Positions 1 to 7,290 of a DNA stretch of 64,000 bases are shown here, piece by piece. Both the position numbers and the translations under genes were made by a program. Each line of letters opens with the position of its first letter. The stretch's first letter is position 1. This DNA comes from an uncultured Clostridia bacterium (lineage in GTDB: Bacteria > Bacillota > Clostridia > Oscillospirales > Ruminococcaceae): the NCBI GenBank assembly GCA_944386475.1, contig CALXBH010000035.1:1-64000 (forward strand). The letters run 5' to 3'. Under the pieces are notes generated by a model. The model was given only the letters and a program-made list of their open reading frames with translations. It searched no databases and was not told the DNA's origin.

Positions 1-2
1 AG

Positions 3-68
3 ACCGACGCCGCCATGAAGCGGGTGCTCAAAGCCTTGGATAAGATGGATGTTAAACTCAGAGGATAA
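3..68 (+). CDS. 3' end of an unidentified protein (partial)
   Basis: An open frame enters from the left edge and ends at a TAA at 66-68. The 21 visible residues are basic and end in KMDVKLRG. This is too short to assign a family. It is called coding only because the frame is open from the window edge and the first noncoding repeat begins about 30 bp later. Confidence 0.45.
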   Translation, partial: TDAAMKRVLKALDKMDVKLRG

Positions 69-97
69 ATTGATTTAGTTTATACAAATGATTTTTT

Positions 98-221
98 TGC
101 CGCGTTCCGCCGCGGCACCACGGGGAGCCTTTTTGCACCGCCAAAAAGGCTCCACAAAAAGCGGTGGCAAGCTGCCGGTGAGCACGGCCGACACAAGTGA
201 CATGGTAGGTACCCCCTTTGC
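98..221. repeat. Type C dispersed repeat, copy 1
   Basis: This 124-bp segment recurs at 1126-1249 with one visible difference (GCACC versus GTACC). It contains a 7-bp helix (TGCCGCG with CGCGGCA) and then an 11-bp perfect inverted repeat, GGAGCCTTTTT (124-134) with AAAAAGGCTCC (143-153). Both copies are followed within 45 bp by an intrinsic terminator. No convincing protein is encoded. It fits a small non-autonomous mobile or structured element. Confidence 0.8.
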
Positions 222-263
222 CCAGCGGCGGCTGGCTTTCCAAACCTTTATAAGCGGATACGA

Positions 264-300
264 AAAAACACAGGACGGAAATTTTCCGTCCTGTGTTTTT
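264..300. terminator. Bidirectional intrinsic terminator
   Basis: An 18-bp stem, AAAAACACAGGACGGAAA paired with its complement at 282-300, carries A and T runs at its ends. It can stop transcription from the left-edge gene on the plus strand and from the XRE gene on the minus strand. Confidence 0.8.
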
Positions 301-331
301 CACTTTGGCTTAGCTTAAAAAGGGCCGCAGT

Positions 332-604
332 CTACCGATCCGCCAGACCCGCCAACACGTCCATGGGAACTTCTAAGATCCGGGAAAAGGCCAGCAGTTC
401 ATCCACATACACCGGGCGGGTTCCAGCTTCGATGGCAGTCAGCTCCTCCTTGGTCATTAAAACGCAGTTTAGCTCTAAAAGATCAATGATTACCCGGAGG
501 CTGTATTTCTTTTTCAGCCGGTAACGCTGGATGCGCTGGCCGCACAGGGTCTTGGGTACCCCGGAAACGCGCACTTGATACCGTTTTAGCATCTCCCTCA
601 TCAT
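332..604 (-). CDS. XRE-family helix-turn-helix protein
   Basis: A 90-residue protein with a Cro/C1-type DNA-binding fold in its second half: helices around residues 28-45, a recognition region near MTKEELTAIEAG, and a typical tail (VDELLAFSRILEVPMDVLAGL). It probably binds DNA as a dimer. The start is uncertain: ATG codons lie at 604, 601 and 592, and the best Shine-Dalgarno-like sequence (GAGGGAG) abuts the 592 ATG. A palindrome at 621-639 sits just upstream and suits autoregulation. It is divergent from a second XRE gene at 850. The target genes are not evident. Confidence 0.75.
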   Translation of the reverse strand: MMREMLKRYQVRVSGVPKTLCGQRIQRYRLKKKYSLRVIIDLLELNCVLMTKEELTAIEAGTRPVYVDELLAFSRILEVPMDVLAGLADR

Positions 605-620
605 CCAAGCAAAAATTTTC

Positions 621-639
621 TACACGTTAATGACGTGTA
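621..639. promoter_or_regulatory. Palindromic operator candidate
   Basis: TACACGT (621-627) and ACGTGTA (633-639) form a perfect 7-bp inverted repeat with a 5-bp spacer, 17 bp upstream of the minus-strand XRE start. Its size and position fit a dimeric regulator site. Binding by the neighbouring protein is inference. Confidence 0.5.
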
Positions 640-656
640 ACAAGCGCCTTGAGGCG

Positions 657-688
657 TCCTTTTCGTTTATAATCATAAACGAAAAGGA
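657..688. promoter_or_regulatory. 14-bp perfect inverted repeat between divergent XRE genes
   Basis: TCCTTTTCGTTTAT (657-670) and its exact complement (675-688) are separated by AATC. There is no T run outside the stem, so it reads better as a protein-binding palindrome or promoter-region hairpin than as a terminator. Confidence 0.5.
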
Positions 689-695
689 CAGCCAT

Positions 696-745
696 AAGGT
701 ACTGTAATTAGCTACCGTAAAAGGTACTGTAATTAGCTACCGTAA
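696..745. repeat. Perfect 25-bp tandem direct repeat, two units
   Basis: Units at 696-720 and 721-745 are identical, beginning AAGGTACTGTAATTAGC and ending TACCGTAA. They lie about 105 bp upstream of the second XRE gene. Adjacent identical units suggest tandem operators or a recent duplication. Two units without spacers do not make a CRISPR array. Confidence 0.75.
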
Positions 746-849
746 AATGAAGCAGTGGCGCAAGCTATCCTCATTAAAAAGAGCTGTCGAATTTTAGCGT
801 ATTCAGCTATACTAAACATTGACAGACTTTCAGCAAAGCAGGACAGCAG

Positions 850-1092
850 ATGAATTTGACAGAATTTAGAAGTGACTGGGGCCGATTTGATTTTCGCCTG
901 AAAGAATACTGTGAGACACATAAAATCAGTAAAAACAAATTAGCCAAGGCGGCGGAAATGCAGTTTACCCAGCTTCAACGCTATTATAACAACACAATTG
1001 TCCGGCCGGACTTAACGGTGTTGGCCAGGCTTTGCTATGTGCTGGACTGCAGTCTTTCGGATATCCTGGTTTATACCCTCCCGGATGAATAA
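850..1092 (+). CDS. XRE-family helix-turn-helix protein
   Basis: An 80-residue protein with a Cro/C1-type HTH: DFRLKEYCETHKISKNKLAKAA, then the recognition segment MQFTQLQRYYNNTIVRPDLTVLARLCYVLDCSLSDILVY. This resembles the short XRE regulators common in Clostridia that consist only of the DNA-binding domain. The ATG at 850 follows AGGA at a reasonable distance. Upstream lie a TATACT hexamer (808-813), the tandem repeat and palindromes. It is a candidate partner or antagonist of the divergent XRE gene at 332-604, but the targets are unknown. Confidence 0.8.
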   Translation: MNLTEFRSDWGRFDFRLKEYCETHKISKNKLAKAAEMQFTQLQRYYNNTIVRPDLTVLARLCYVLDCSLSDILVYTLPDE

Positions 1093-1125
1093 AAATATAG
1101 GAAAGATTGCAGAAAATACCGCATA

Positions 1126-1337
1126 TGCCGCGTTCCGCCGCGGCACCACGGGGAGCCTTTTTGTACCGCCAAAAAGGCTCCACAAAAAGCGGTGGCAAGC
1201 TGCCGGTGAGCACGGCCGACACAAGTGACATGGTAGGTACCCCCTTTGCACGGAGGAAAATAAAAAAGACACGGCGAATTTTCGCCGTGTCTTTTTCGGT
1301 TTTCTATAGCTACATGATACCGCGGCGGAACGCGGCA
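1126..1337. mobile_element. Type C repeat, copy 2, bounded by 18-bp inverted repeats
   Basis: Positions 1126-1249 repeat 98-221 almost exactly. In addition, the first 18 bp (TGCCGCGTTCCGCCGCGG) return as a perfect inverted copy at 1320-1337, enclosing the repeat and a terminator in a 212-bp unit. Terminal inverted repeats without an internal gene are the pattern of a MITE-like element. No clear target-site duplication was seen. Confidence 0.55.
1263..1296 (+). terminator. Intrinsic terminator after the XRE gene
   Basis: A 16-bp stem, AAAAAGACACGGCGAA (1263-1278) with its complement (1281-1296), ends in a T run. It lies inside the inverted-repeat-bounded unit and probably ends the XRE transcript. 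It is symmetric enough to act in both directions. Confidence 0.75.
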
Positions 1338-1429
1338 AAATAGTATAGCTTTTTTATCTCTTGTTGCTTTGGCCTTTTAGAAAAGCTACCTGCAACAGCG
1401 GCCCCAAAAGCTCGCCAGTTGCTTTTCCC

Positions 1430-3535
1430 TTATTCCGGTTTCCCATAACCGATCTTTAACGTCATCCCGGGCAGGGCGACCCCTTGGCTGCGGGTGATGG
1501 GGAGCCGCTGCTCCTCCGAGAAGCCGATGGTCTCCCCGTCGTGGAGGGTGATGTCCCCATCCAGCACATAGGCGGCCATGTTCGCCAGGAAGTTTTGCAC
1601 ATCCCCCGGTTTGGCGTCGGCGTTTAAAACCTCCATTTCCTCTTTGCCGAAGACCTCCATGCCGTAGGTGTAGCCGCTGATGCCATTTTCATCCCGGTAA
1701 AGGCCGAACCAGATCCAGTTGAAGATGGGGAGGGAACCTTCCTTCATCATAGCGGCAAAATCTTTATAAAAGCCCGGCTCAAAAACGGTGCCGCTGGTAT
1801 AGATGCCGGTGGCGGCGGGCTGTTTGCAGCAGGCGGCCAGCACCTTCACAAACAGCTTGCCCCGATCCAGAAGGGAAGCGTTTTCTCCCATCACCCCGAC
1901 GATCAGGTGGGCCTTGTGGTCTTTGGCTGTTTCCACCGCCTGGGGCCACAGGTAGTTGTGGACGGCGTTTTCCTCCGCCTCATGGTCGGGAACCGGCACC
2001 GGCATCAGGCTGACGGTAGCCATCATGTTCCCCTCGGTGAAGATGAGCGTCCCGGTGTCCCGGTCGGTGGGGGCGCTTCCATCCACCTCGTTTTCGGTGG
2101 CGTCCACCCCCCAGTCCTCCTTTAAGTCCCGGATGAGCTGGGCTTTATCCCAAAAGGTGCGGGAGAGCAGCACAAATCCCACAAACGCGCCGGTTTCTTT
2201 GCTGGCTTCCTCTTTGGCCTCCGACTCATTTGCCGCCTCGCCGGAAGTCTCTTCACTGGGATTTTGTTCGGCGGGCGGAACGCTCGCCGGAGCTTCTTGG
2301 GCGGCCTCTTGTTCCTTAACGTCCTCGGCTTCCTTTAACAGCACGCCGCCCGCATCCTGCCGGAAGGTGTGAAAGCTCGCCTTTAATACCGGGCTTTGTT
2401 TAAACACCTCCACTGCCGCGTCCAGCAGGGCGGGGAGGTCCCAGGCGATAAAGTCAAGATATTCGTGGGCCGTGCCGGAAGCCCCACCCAGGAAAGTAAC
2501 GGCCTTGTCCCCGGCTTTTTGGAGGATCTTATCCTGCAAGCTGTCCCGCAGGGCCAGCCCCTCTTTGCCGGAGCTGTTTCCTTTTGGGGAATCTTCGGTC
2601 AGGGAATAGTAGAAAAACCCGGGGACAGCTCCGTCCCGGTGCAAAGCGTCGATACCGCCGGTTTTTCCCGCCAGGTATTCCTTTTCAAACAGGGGGCATA
2701 CCGTGACGCCCGAGAGGATGTCCCGCCGCAGGGGGATTTTTTCGCCTGGGAAAGCTTCGGCCTTTTCCGGCTCCCGGTTATAGGGGGTGATTTCCTCCGC
2801 CGGGAAGGGTGCGCCGTCGGTGGGGCAAAGGCCGATCTCCTTGAGAGCGTCAGGGGAACCTTGGCAGTCCACCCGCACCTCCCAGTGATGGAGCACTTCA
2901 TCCGGGGCGTGCTTGACAAAATAGCAAAGGGAAAGGGCCTGGGTTTTTTCCTCGCCGGGGATCAAAGTCAGCCGGTAAACGCCGCCGGAAAGGCTTAGAT
3001 CCACAGCGGCGCCGTCCCCCAATACCTGGGCGAAAAGCTCTTTACAGCGGGCGGATGCGGCGGCTCCGTTTTTCCCGCCGCCCAACAGTTCCCGCAGGCC
3101 GGCTTCTTTTTCCACAAAGGAATCCCAGGCTTCTTTTACCCGCCGGGCAAAGGATTTTTGAAATTGGGGGAGGGAAAGCTGCTGGCGGCAGCCTTCGATA
3201 AACATCCGGGTGTCCCGGTCTCCCGGCCGGGCGGACAGGGCCTTTTCAAAGTAGGGGAGGGCATATCCTTCCTCGCCCAGATAATAATAAGCGTATCCCA
3301 TGCGGAAGTTAAAGGTGTGATCGTCTGTTAACGAAGATTCCACCGATTTTAAAAGCTCGATGGCTTTGCGGTAATACTCCGGCGTATCGGGGCCGGCTAA
3401 GTTGTTATAAGATCTGGCCAGTTCGCTGACAAGAGCGGGGGTGAGCTCTTCTTTGGGAAGGGCCGTTAGCGTGTCGATAATGGCTTGATAGTCTCCCTGG
3501 GCGTTTAACGTCTCCAGCTGTTTTTGTAAATCCAT
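1430..3535 (-). CDS. TPR and DUF4261 domain protein
   Basis: A 701-residue cytoplasmic protein. Residues 1-140 form tetratricopeptide-like helices (SELARSYNNLAG, FRMGYAYYYLGEEGYALPYFEKAL). A middle domain resembles suppressor-of-fused or DUF4261-associated regions. An acidic, Ala/Glu-rich linker lies near residues 395-440. The C-terminal 250 residues look like DUF4261 (VGFVLLSRTFWDKAQLIRDL). The biochemical role of DUF4261 is not established to my knowledge. The start at 3535 is chosen because AGGAGG lies just upstream; the longer frame to 3589 has no such site. No operon partner is visible. Confidence 0.7.
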   Translation of the reverse strand: MDLQKQLETLNAQGDYQAIIDTLTALPKEELTPALVSELARSYNNLAGPDTPEYYRKAIELLKSVESSLTDDHTFNFRMGYAYYYLGEEGYALPYFEKALSARPGDRDTRMFIEGCRQQLSLPQFQKSFARRVKEAWDSFVEKEAGLRELLGGGKNGAAASARCKELFAQVLGDGAAVDLSLSGGVYRLTLIPGEEKTQALSLCYFVKHAPDEVLHHWEVRVDCQGSPDALKEIGLCPTDGAPFPAEEITPYNREPEKAEAFPGEKIPLRRDILSGVTVCPLFEKEYLAGKTGGIDALHRDGAVPGFFYYSLTEDSPKGNSSGKEGLALRDSLQDKILQKAGDKAVTFLGGASGTAHEYLDFIAWDLPALLDAAVEVFKQSPVLKASFHTFRQDAGGVLLKEAEDVKEQEAAQEAPASVPPAEQNPSEETSGEAANESEAKEEASKETGAFVGFVLLSRTFWDKAQLIRDLKEDWGVDATENEVDGSAPTDRDTGTLIFTEGNMMATVSLMPVPVPDHEAEENAVHNYLWPQAVETAKDHKAHLIVGVMGENASLLDRGKLFVKVLAACCKQPAATGIYTSGTVFEPGFYKDFAAMMKEGSLPIFNWIWFGLYRDENGISGYTYGMEVFGKEEMEVLNADAKPGDVQNFLANMAAYVLDGDITLHDGETIGFSEEQRLPITRSQGVALPGMTLKIGYGKPE

Positions 3536-3660
3536 GGTGATCCTCCTAAACGGTGATGCCCGCCGGAATTGACCGGCAGCTCCCCGCAAGCTTTCTACTG
3601 GTATGGTAACACAGCCCGGTTAAAAAGGGAATAGCTTTTTTACAAAACACTCGTCTTAAA

Positions 3661-3840
3661 AGGCTTCTCCCCGGGGAGAAAAAGCGCGGTTTCGCGGCGT
3701 TTGGCCGCGAAATGCGGGCCATGCTTTCCGGCCCGTAAGCGGTTTTTTGGAAGGGTGGTGCTTGCAGCACCCTTTGCGCCGCAGGCGGTGGTGAGGGGGA
3801 ATAAATCTCTCCCCCAAAAAGAGAAACCTTTCTTTTAGCA
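3661..3840 (+). repeat. Type A structured element with type B fragments
   Basis: A GGCTTCTCCCC/GGGGAGAA hairpin leads into a type A core: outer strand AAAAAGCGC (3679-3687) with GCGGTTTTT (3739-3747), helix a TTTCGCGGC/GCCGCGAAA (3690-3698/3704-3712), helix b GCGGGCC (3714-3720) with GGCCCGT, then hairpin c AAGGGTGGTGC/GCAGCACCCTT (3751-3761/3764-3774). A GGTGGTGAGGGGG motif of type B follows. The segment fills most of the 395-bp gap before the next gene, and no gene is seen in it. Confidence 0.75.
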
Positions 3841-3930
3841 GCATCTGCCAGGAAAATTTACAAGTTGTGATTGCTTCCTACCGCCAAACATGGTAACATT
3901 AAGAAAAGAACAAACGAAAGGGTGATGGCG

Positions 3931-5514
3931 GTGAAACGAAAGCTTTGCGTGCTTTTGGCGGCAGTTTTGGCGGCGGCCAGCCTGTCCGGCTGTCAGCCCC
4001 AGGATGTTTCCACGGCCATCCAGCAAAAAAAGCCCCTTTTGTACATTAAAAACGGCAGTCTTTACAGCATGGGCTTGGACAACAAGCCCGACCGGATTGT
4101 GGGACAGTTTCCCTCCCAAACCGCAGGGGACGATTCTTCTCCCGTCTGGCGGGCGGACATCGGCCTTGTCACCTCCCCCAGCTGCAAATATCTGGCCTAT
4201 TCCACCCAGGGGGAGGGAAACGGGGGATTTCGCACCCTGTATGTAGCCAGCACCGAACAAAACGATGTGCGGGTGATTACCTCGGAGATCCCCAGCGGGC
4301 TGCTTCAGCAAAGCGGGCCGGATCTTCGGCGGTATTACTGCTTTTCCGACCGGGAAGATAAGCTTTACTTTTTGCAGTACGACGCCCAGGCGCTGCGCAC
4401 CGATCTGTACGCCTGGCAGGATGGGACGCTGACCCTTGTGAAGGAAAACGTCACGGAATTTTATTTTGATAAAAATGAGGAAAAAATCCTCTGTGTGGGG
4501 CCGACCCTTAATAAGCTGGAGACATCTACGGTCTCCCTTGATTACCGCACCCTGCTTCAGGAAAAATACAACTACGATATAAAACAGCTGAGCATTCTGG
4601 ATCTTTCCTCCGGACAGGAGACAATCCTTTCCCGCCGGTTTGTGGAGGAAATGGACATAGCGGATGCAGACGGCCTTACCAAGATTAATTTTGTGGAAGA
4701 GGACTTAAATGGCGACCGAACCTATAAGACCTATGAGGAAGGGAAAGGCGTTTATCAAAACAGCCTGGATGAAAGCTCCTATAAAACCGATGAAGAATAC
4801 AAAAGCCTTCTAACGCTGGACGATGGCTCCTATATCGGTTCGGATGACGACGGCTATTACTTTGTCCCGGCAGATGGTGAAGCACAGCTTTTATTTCTCA
4901 AAACCCAGACGGTAGAGGGGCAGGAGGCTACCGTTTCCGCCCGGTTTTTGTTAAGCGAGGATCAGGGAACCCTGTATTTCACCAAGACCTATTCGGTAGC
5001 TGACCAGTATGGTTATACCGGCGAGCTTCTTTCGGCTCAGGTTGCGGATGGCCAGGTAAAGGATATTTTCACGGTGGACAAGGGAAACAATATTGATTTT
5101 TCCCCTGCCGCGGGCAATCAGGGGCTGTTTTATACCAAGCAGCAGCGAAACGAATATAACGAAGAGGTATATTACGCCTATTATCAGGAGAGCCGCAAAA
5201 GCGCCCCCGCCTTTTTGGGAGCGGATTTTAACATCTACTCCAGCATCCAGGCGGGGGGCGAGCTGTACATCGCCCGCCGGGCGGACGATCATCTGGATTA
5301 CTATAACATCCACGGGACGACGCCGGTTTTGTACCAGGATCAGGTGGTGGAGGTTTTGGTCTGCAACAATCACCTGTATGTATTAAAAAGCGCAGGGGAT
5401 AACCGGTACGACATCTATCTGGCCTCCCAGCGGGTGGTGCTGGACGCCGAAGAGGTCATTGACGCCCTGAAAACCGGCTGCCATGATTATATGGACATCT
5501 TTGCCGGACTATAA
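3931..5514 (+). CDS. Lipoprotein, possible beta-propeller (DUF5050-like)
   Basis: A protein of about 527 residues with a signal peptide (VKRKLCVLLAAVLAAASLSGC) whose LSGC is a good lipobox, so it is probably a lipoprotein on the outer face of the membrane. The rest is rich in short beta-type segments (LLYIKNGSLYSMGLD, KLYFLQYDAQAL, QGLFYTKQQRNEYNEE), recalling DUF5050/TolB-like propellers. No catalytic motif is recognised. The GTG at 3931 is preferred because AAAGGG lies 8 bp upstream; the ATG at 3925 is too close to that site. It is monocistronic, with a strong terminator behind it. Confidence 0.65.
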   Translation: MKRKLCVLLAAVLAAASLSGCQPQDVSTAIQQKKPLLYIKNGSLYSMGLDNKPDRIVGQFPSQTAGDDSSPVWRADIGLVTSPSCKYLAYSTQGEGNGGFRTLYVASTEQNDVRVITSEIPSGLLQQSGPDLRRYYCFSDREDKLYFLQYDAQALRTDLYAWQDGTLTLVKENVTEFYFDKNEEKILCVGPTLNKLETSTVSLDYRTLLQEKYNYDIKQLSILDLSSGQETILSRRFVEEMDIADADGLTKINFVEEDLNGDRTYKTYEEGKGVYQNSLDESSYKTDEEYKSLLTLDDGSYIGSDDDGYYFVPADGEAQLLFLKTQTVEGQEATVSARFLLSEDQGTLYFTKTYSVADQYGYTGELLSAQVADGQVKDIFTVDKGNNIDFSPAAGNQGLFYTKQQRNEYNEEVYYAYYQESRKSAPAFLGADFNIYSSIQAGGELYIARRADDHLDYYNIHGTTPVLYQDQVVEVLVCNNHLYVLKSAGDNRYDIYLASQRVVLDAEEVIDALKTGCHDYMDIFAGL

Positions 5515-5530
5515 AAGATATTTAGTTAAT

Positions 5531-5572
5531 AACACACATGCCGCCCGTACCGTACGGGCGGCATGTGTGTTT
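5531..5572 (+). terminator. Intrinsic terminator
   Basis: CACACATGCCGCCCG pairs with CGGGCGGCATGTGTG around a short loop and is followed by TTT. It lies 17 bp after the lipoprotein stop codon. Confidence 0.85.
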
Positions 5573-5573
5573 A

Positions 5574-5990
5574 TAGGCTTCTCCACGGGGAGAAGCTGCC
5601 GCTGAAAGCGGCTGATGAGGGGAAAAAGCGCGGTGTCGCGGCGTTTAGCCGTCGAAATGCGGGCCGTACTTTCCGGCCCGTAAGCGGTTTTTTATATGGG
5701 TAGCGCTTTGTGGCACCCTTTGATGTCTACCTTTAGGTGACCGATGAGGGGTTACTAGCAAGCGCTGCGCTTACCTTTTTCCACCTCATCCGACGGTAAA
5801 GGGCGCAGTTTTGCTTCGCCCTTTACCGCCACCTTCTCCTACAAGGAGAAGGCATTTTGGCGTGCCTTATTCGCAGGCTTCTCTCAGTAGAAAAAAGCGA
5901 ACCGTGCTTTCCGGTATTCTTTGCTGTTACTGGGCCTCTCCCCGGGAAGAGGCTGCCGCTGAAAGCGGCTGGTGAGGGGAACAAAATATC
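5574..5990. repeat. Repeat island of type A and type B elements
   Basis: This 417-bp gap between the lipoprotein and the ABC ATPase holds no supported gene. It contains a type B unit (5575-5624, hairpins GCTTCTCC/GGGAGAAGC and GCCGC/GCGGC, then TGATGAGGGG), a degenerate type A core (5623-5721), an inverted type B unit (5783-5852) whose central hairpin is long (GGTAAAGGGCG with CGCCCTTTACC), and another type B unit (5935-5982). Confidence 0.75.
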
Positions 5991-5995
5991 TTCTT

Positions 5996-6679
5996 TTATT
6001 CCTCTGTATCCGATAAAATATGGCCGTCCCCCACTGTGATCTGCCGTCCTGCCCTGGCGGCGACGCCGCCGTCGTGGGTGATGAGAATAACGGTGCGCCC
6101 CTGGCTGTGAAGGGAGGAAAGCACCGCCATGATCCCCTCGCCGGAGCGGCTGTCCAGGTTGCCGGTGGGTTCGTCCGCCAACAGGATAGGGGGCTCGGCG
6201 GCGATGGCCCGGGCGATGGCCACCCGCTGCTGCTGGCCGCCGGACATTTCCGCCGGGCGGTGGTGTGTCCGCTGGGACAGCCCCACCTGCTCCAGCGCCA
6301 AAAGGGACAGCCGCCGCCGCTCCGCCTTAGGCACGCCCCGGTAAAACAAGGGGAGCTCCACGTTTTCCAGCGCCGTCAGGCCGGGGATCAAATTAAACCC
6401 CTGGAAAATAAAACCGATGGTCTGGTTGCGGATAGCCGACAGCTGCCGGTCGGTCATGTGGGAAACATCCTGCCCCTCCAGCAGATAACGGCCTTTGGTG
6501 GGGATGTCCAGACACCCCAGCAGGTTCATCATAGTGGATTTTCCCGATCCGGAGCTGCCCACAATCGCCACAAATTCCCCCTGGCTGATGGTCAGGGAGA
6601 TATCGTCCAGCGCCCGGACCTCGTTTTCCCCCGGGTGATAGATTTTAAAAACATGTTCCAGCTGGATTAGCTTTGTCAT
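5996..6679 (-). CDS. ABC transporter ATP-binding protein, MacB/LolD type
   Basis: A 227-residue nucleotide-binding subunit of an ATP-dependent exporter or lipoprotein/peptide-extruding complex. Visible motifs are Walker [10 protein letters not shown] (41-49), Q-loop Gln93, signature MSGGQ (145-149), Walker B ILLADEP (165-171) and H-loop His202. The [10 protein letters not shown] segment is typical of the MacB/LolD/FtsE group, which works with FtsX/MacB-type permeases. No permease lies next to it: repeats are downstream and spoVAE is upstream. A perfect 19-bp inverted repeat lies 10 bp before its start. Confidence 0.9.
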   Translation of the reverse strand: MTKLIQLEHVFKIYHPGENEVRALDDISLTISQGEFVAIVGSSGSGKSTMMNLLGCLDIPTKGRYLLEGQDVSHMTDRQLSAIRNQTIGFIFQGFNLIPGLTALENVELPLFYRGVPKAERRRLSLLALEQVGLSQRTHHRPAEMSGGQQQRVAIARAIAAEPPILLADEPTGNLDSRSGEGIMAVLSSLHSQGRTVILITHDGGVAARAGRQITVGDGHILSDTEE

Positions 6680-6688
6680 TGTTTACAT

Positions 6689-6729
6689 AACCTTTTTGTC
6701 ATGGCATAAAATGCCATGACAAAAAGGTT
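6689..6729. promoter_or_regulatory. Perfect 19-bp inverted repeat before the ABC ATPase gene
   Basis: AACCTTTTTGTCATGGCAT (6689-6707) and its exact complement (6711-6729) flank AAA. The T run is inside the stem, so this is not a standard terminator. Folded as minus-strand RNA it would include the AAAAAGG nearest the ATPase start, so it could limit translation. It could also end the spoVA transcript or be a protein-binding site. Confidence 0.55.
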
Positions 6730-6893
6730 TCCTCCCAGTAATATTTATTCCCTTTGATTACAGCGTTTCCCTGTCAAAAAGGGTCGAAAGCCCGGCGGGA
6801 ACGGTTTTCAACAGGGTTTTGTTGAAAATGTTTAAAACTATACAAACAGTTATGGCGGCTTGTCAGCTTGTCCTTTTTAAAAGGGCAGATCCG

Positions 6894-7268
6894 TCAGCTC
6901 TTGTCTCCCGACTTAAACAGCAGCGCCGCCAAAAAGCCGAAGACGATTGCGGCAGTGATCCCTGCGGCGGCGGCAGTCAGCCCGCCGGTCATAGCCCCCA
7001 AAAGCCCATGGGCGGCCACCGCCTCCCTGACGCCTTTGGAGAGCAGGTAGCCGAAGCCGGTCAAGGGAACCGAAGCCCCCGCCCCGGCGAACTCCACCAG
7101 GGGACCGTACAAACCGATTCCGCCTAAAATTACCCCGGCCACCACATAGGAGACCAAAATCCGCGCGGGGGTAAGCTTGGTGTAATCAATGAGCACCTGG
7201 CCGATGGCGCACAAAAGCCCGCCGATGAGAAAAGCTTTTCCGTAATCAAGCAGCATATCCACTTTCAT
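6894..7268 (-). CDS. spoVAE: Stage V sporulation protein AE
   Basis: A 124-residue integral membrane protein with about four hydrophobic segments, matching the short SpoVAE(b) form. SpoVA proteins form the channel that moves dipicolinic acid into the forespore during sporulation and out at germination. GAKASVPLTGFG-type sequence (GAGASVPLTGFGYLLSKGV) is the family hallmark and is shared with SpoVAC. An ATG with GGAGG upstream sets the start. It is the last gene of spoVAC-spoVAD-spoVAE, 22 bp after spoVAD. Confidence 0.93.
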   Translation of the reverse strand: MKVDMLLDYGKAFLIGGLLCAIGQVLIDYTKLTPARILVSYVVAGVILGGIGLYGPLVEFAGAGASVPLTGFGYLLSKGVREAVAAHGLLGAMTGGLTAAAAGITAAIVFGFLAALLFKSGDKS

Positions 7269-7290
7269 ATCCTCCTTTGCAGCCGGTTTA

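Noticed and set aside
696-745. Possible CRISPR-like repeats
   Set aside because: There are only two units and they are directly adjacent with no spacer; no cas genes are in the window.
5610-5640. CTGATGAG followed by GAAA, resembling the hammerhead ribozyme core
   Set aside because: Most type B copies read GGATGAGG or GGTGAGG, which breaks the invariant CUGAUGA, and the surrounding helices do not form the three-stem hammerhead junction.
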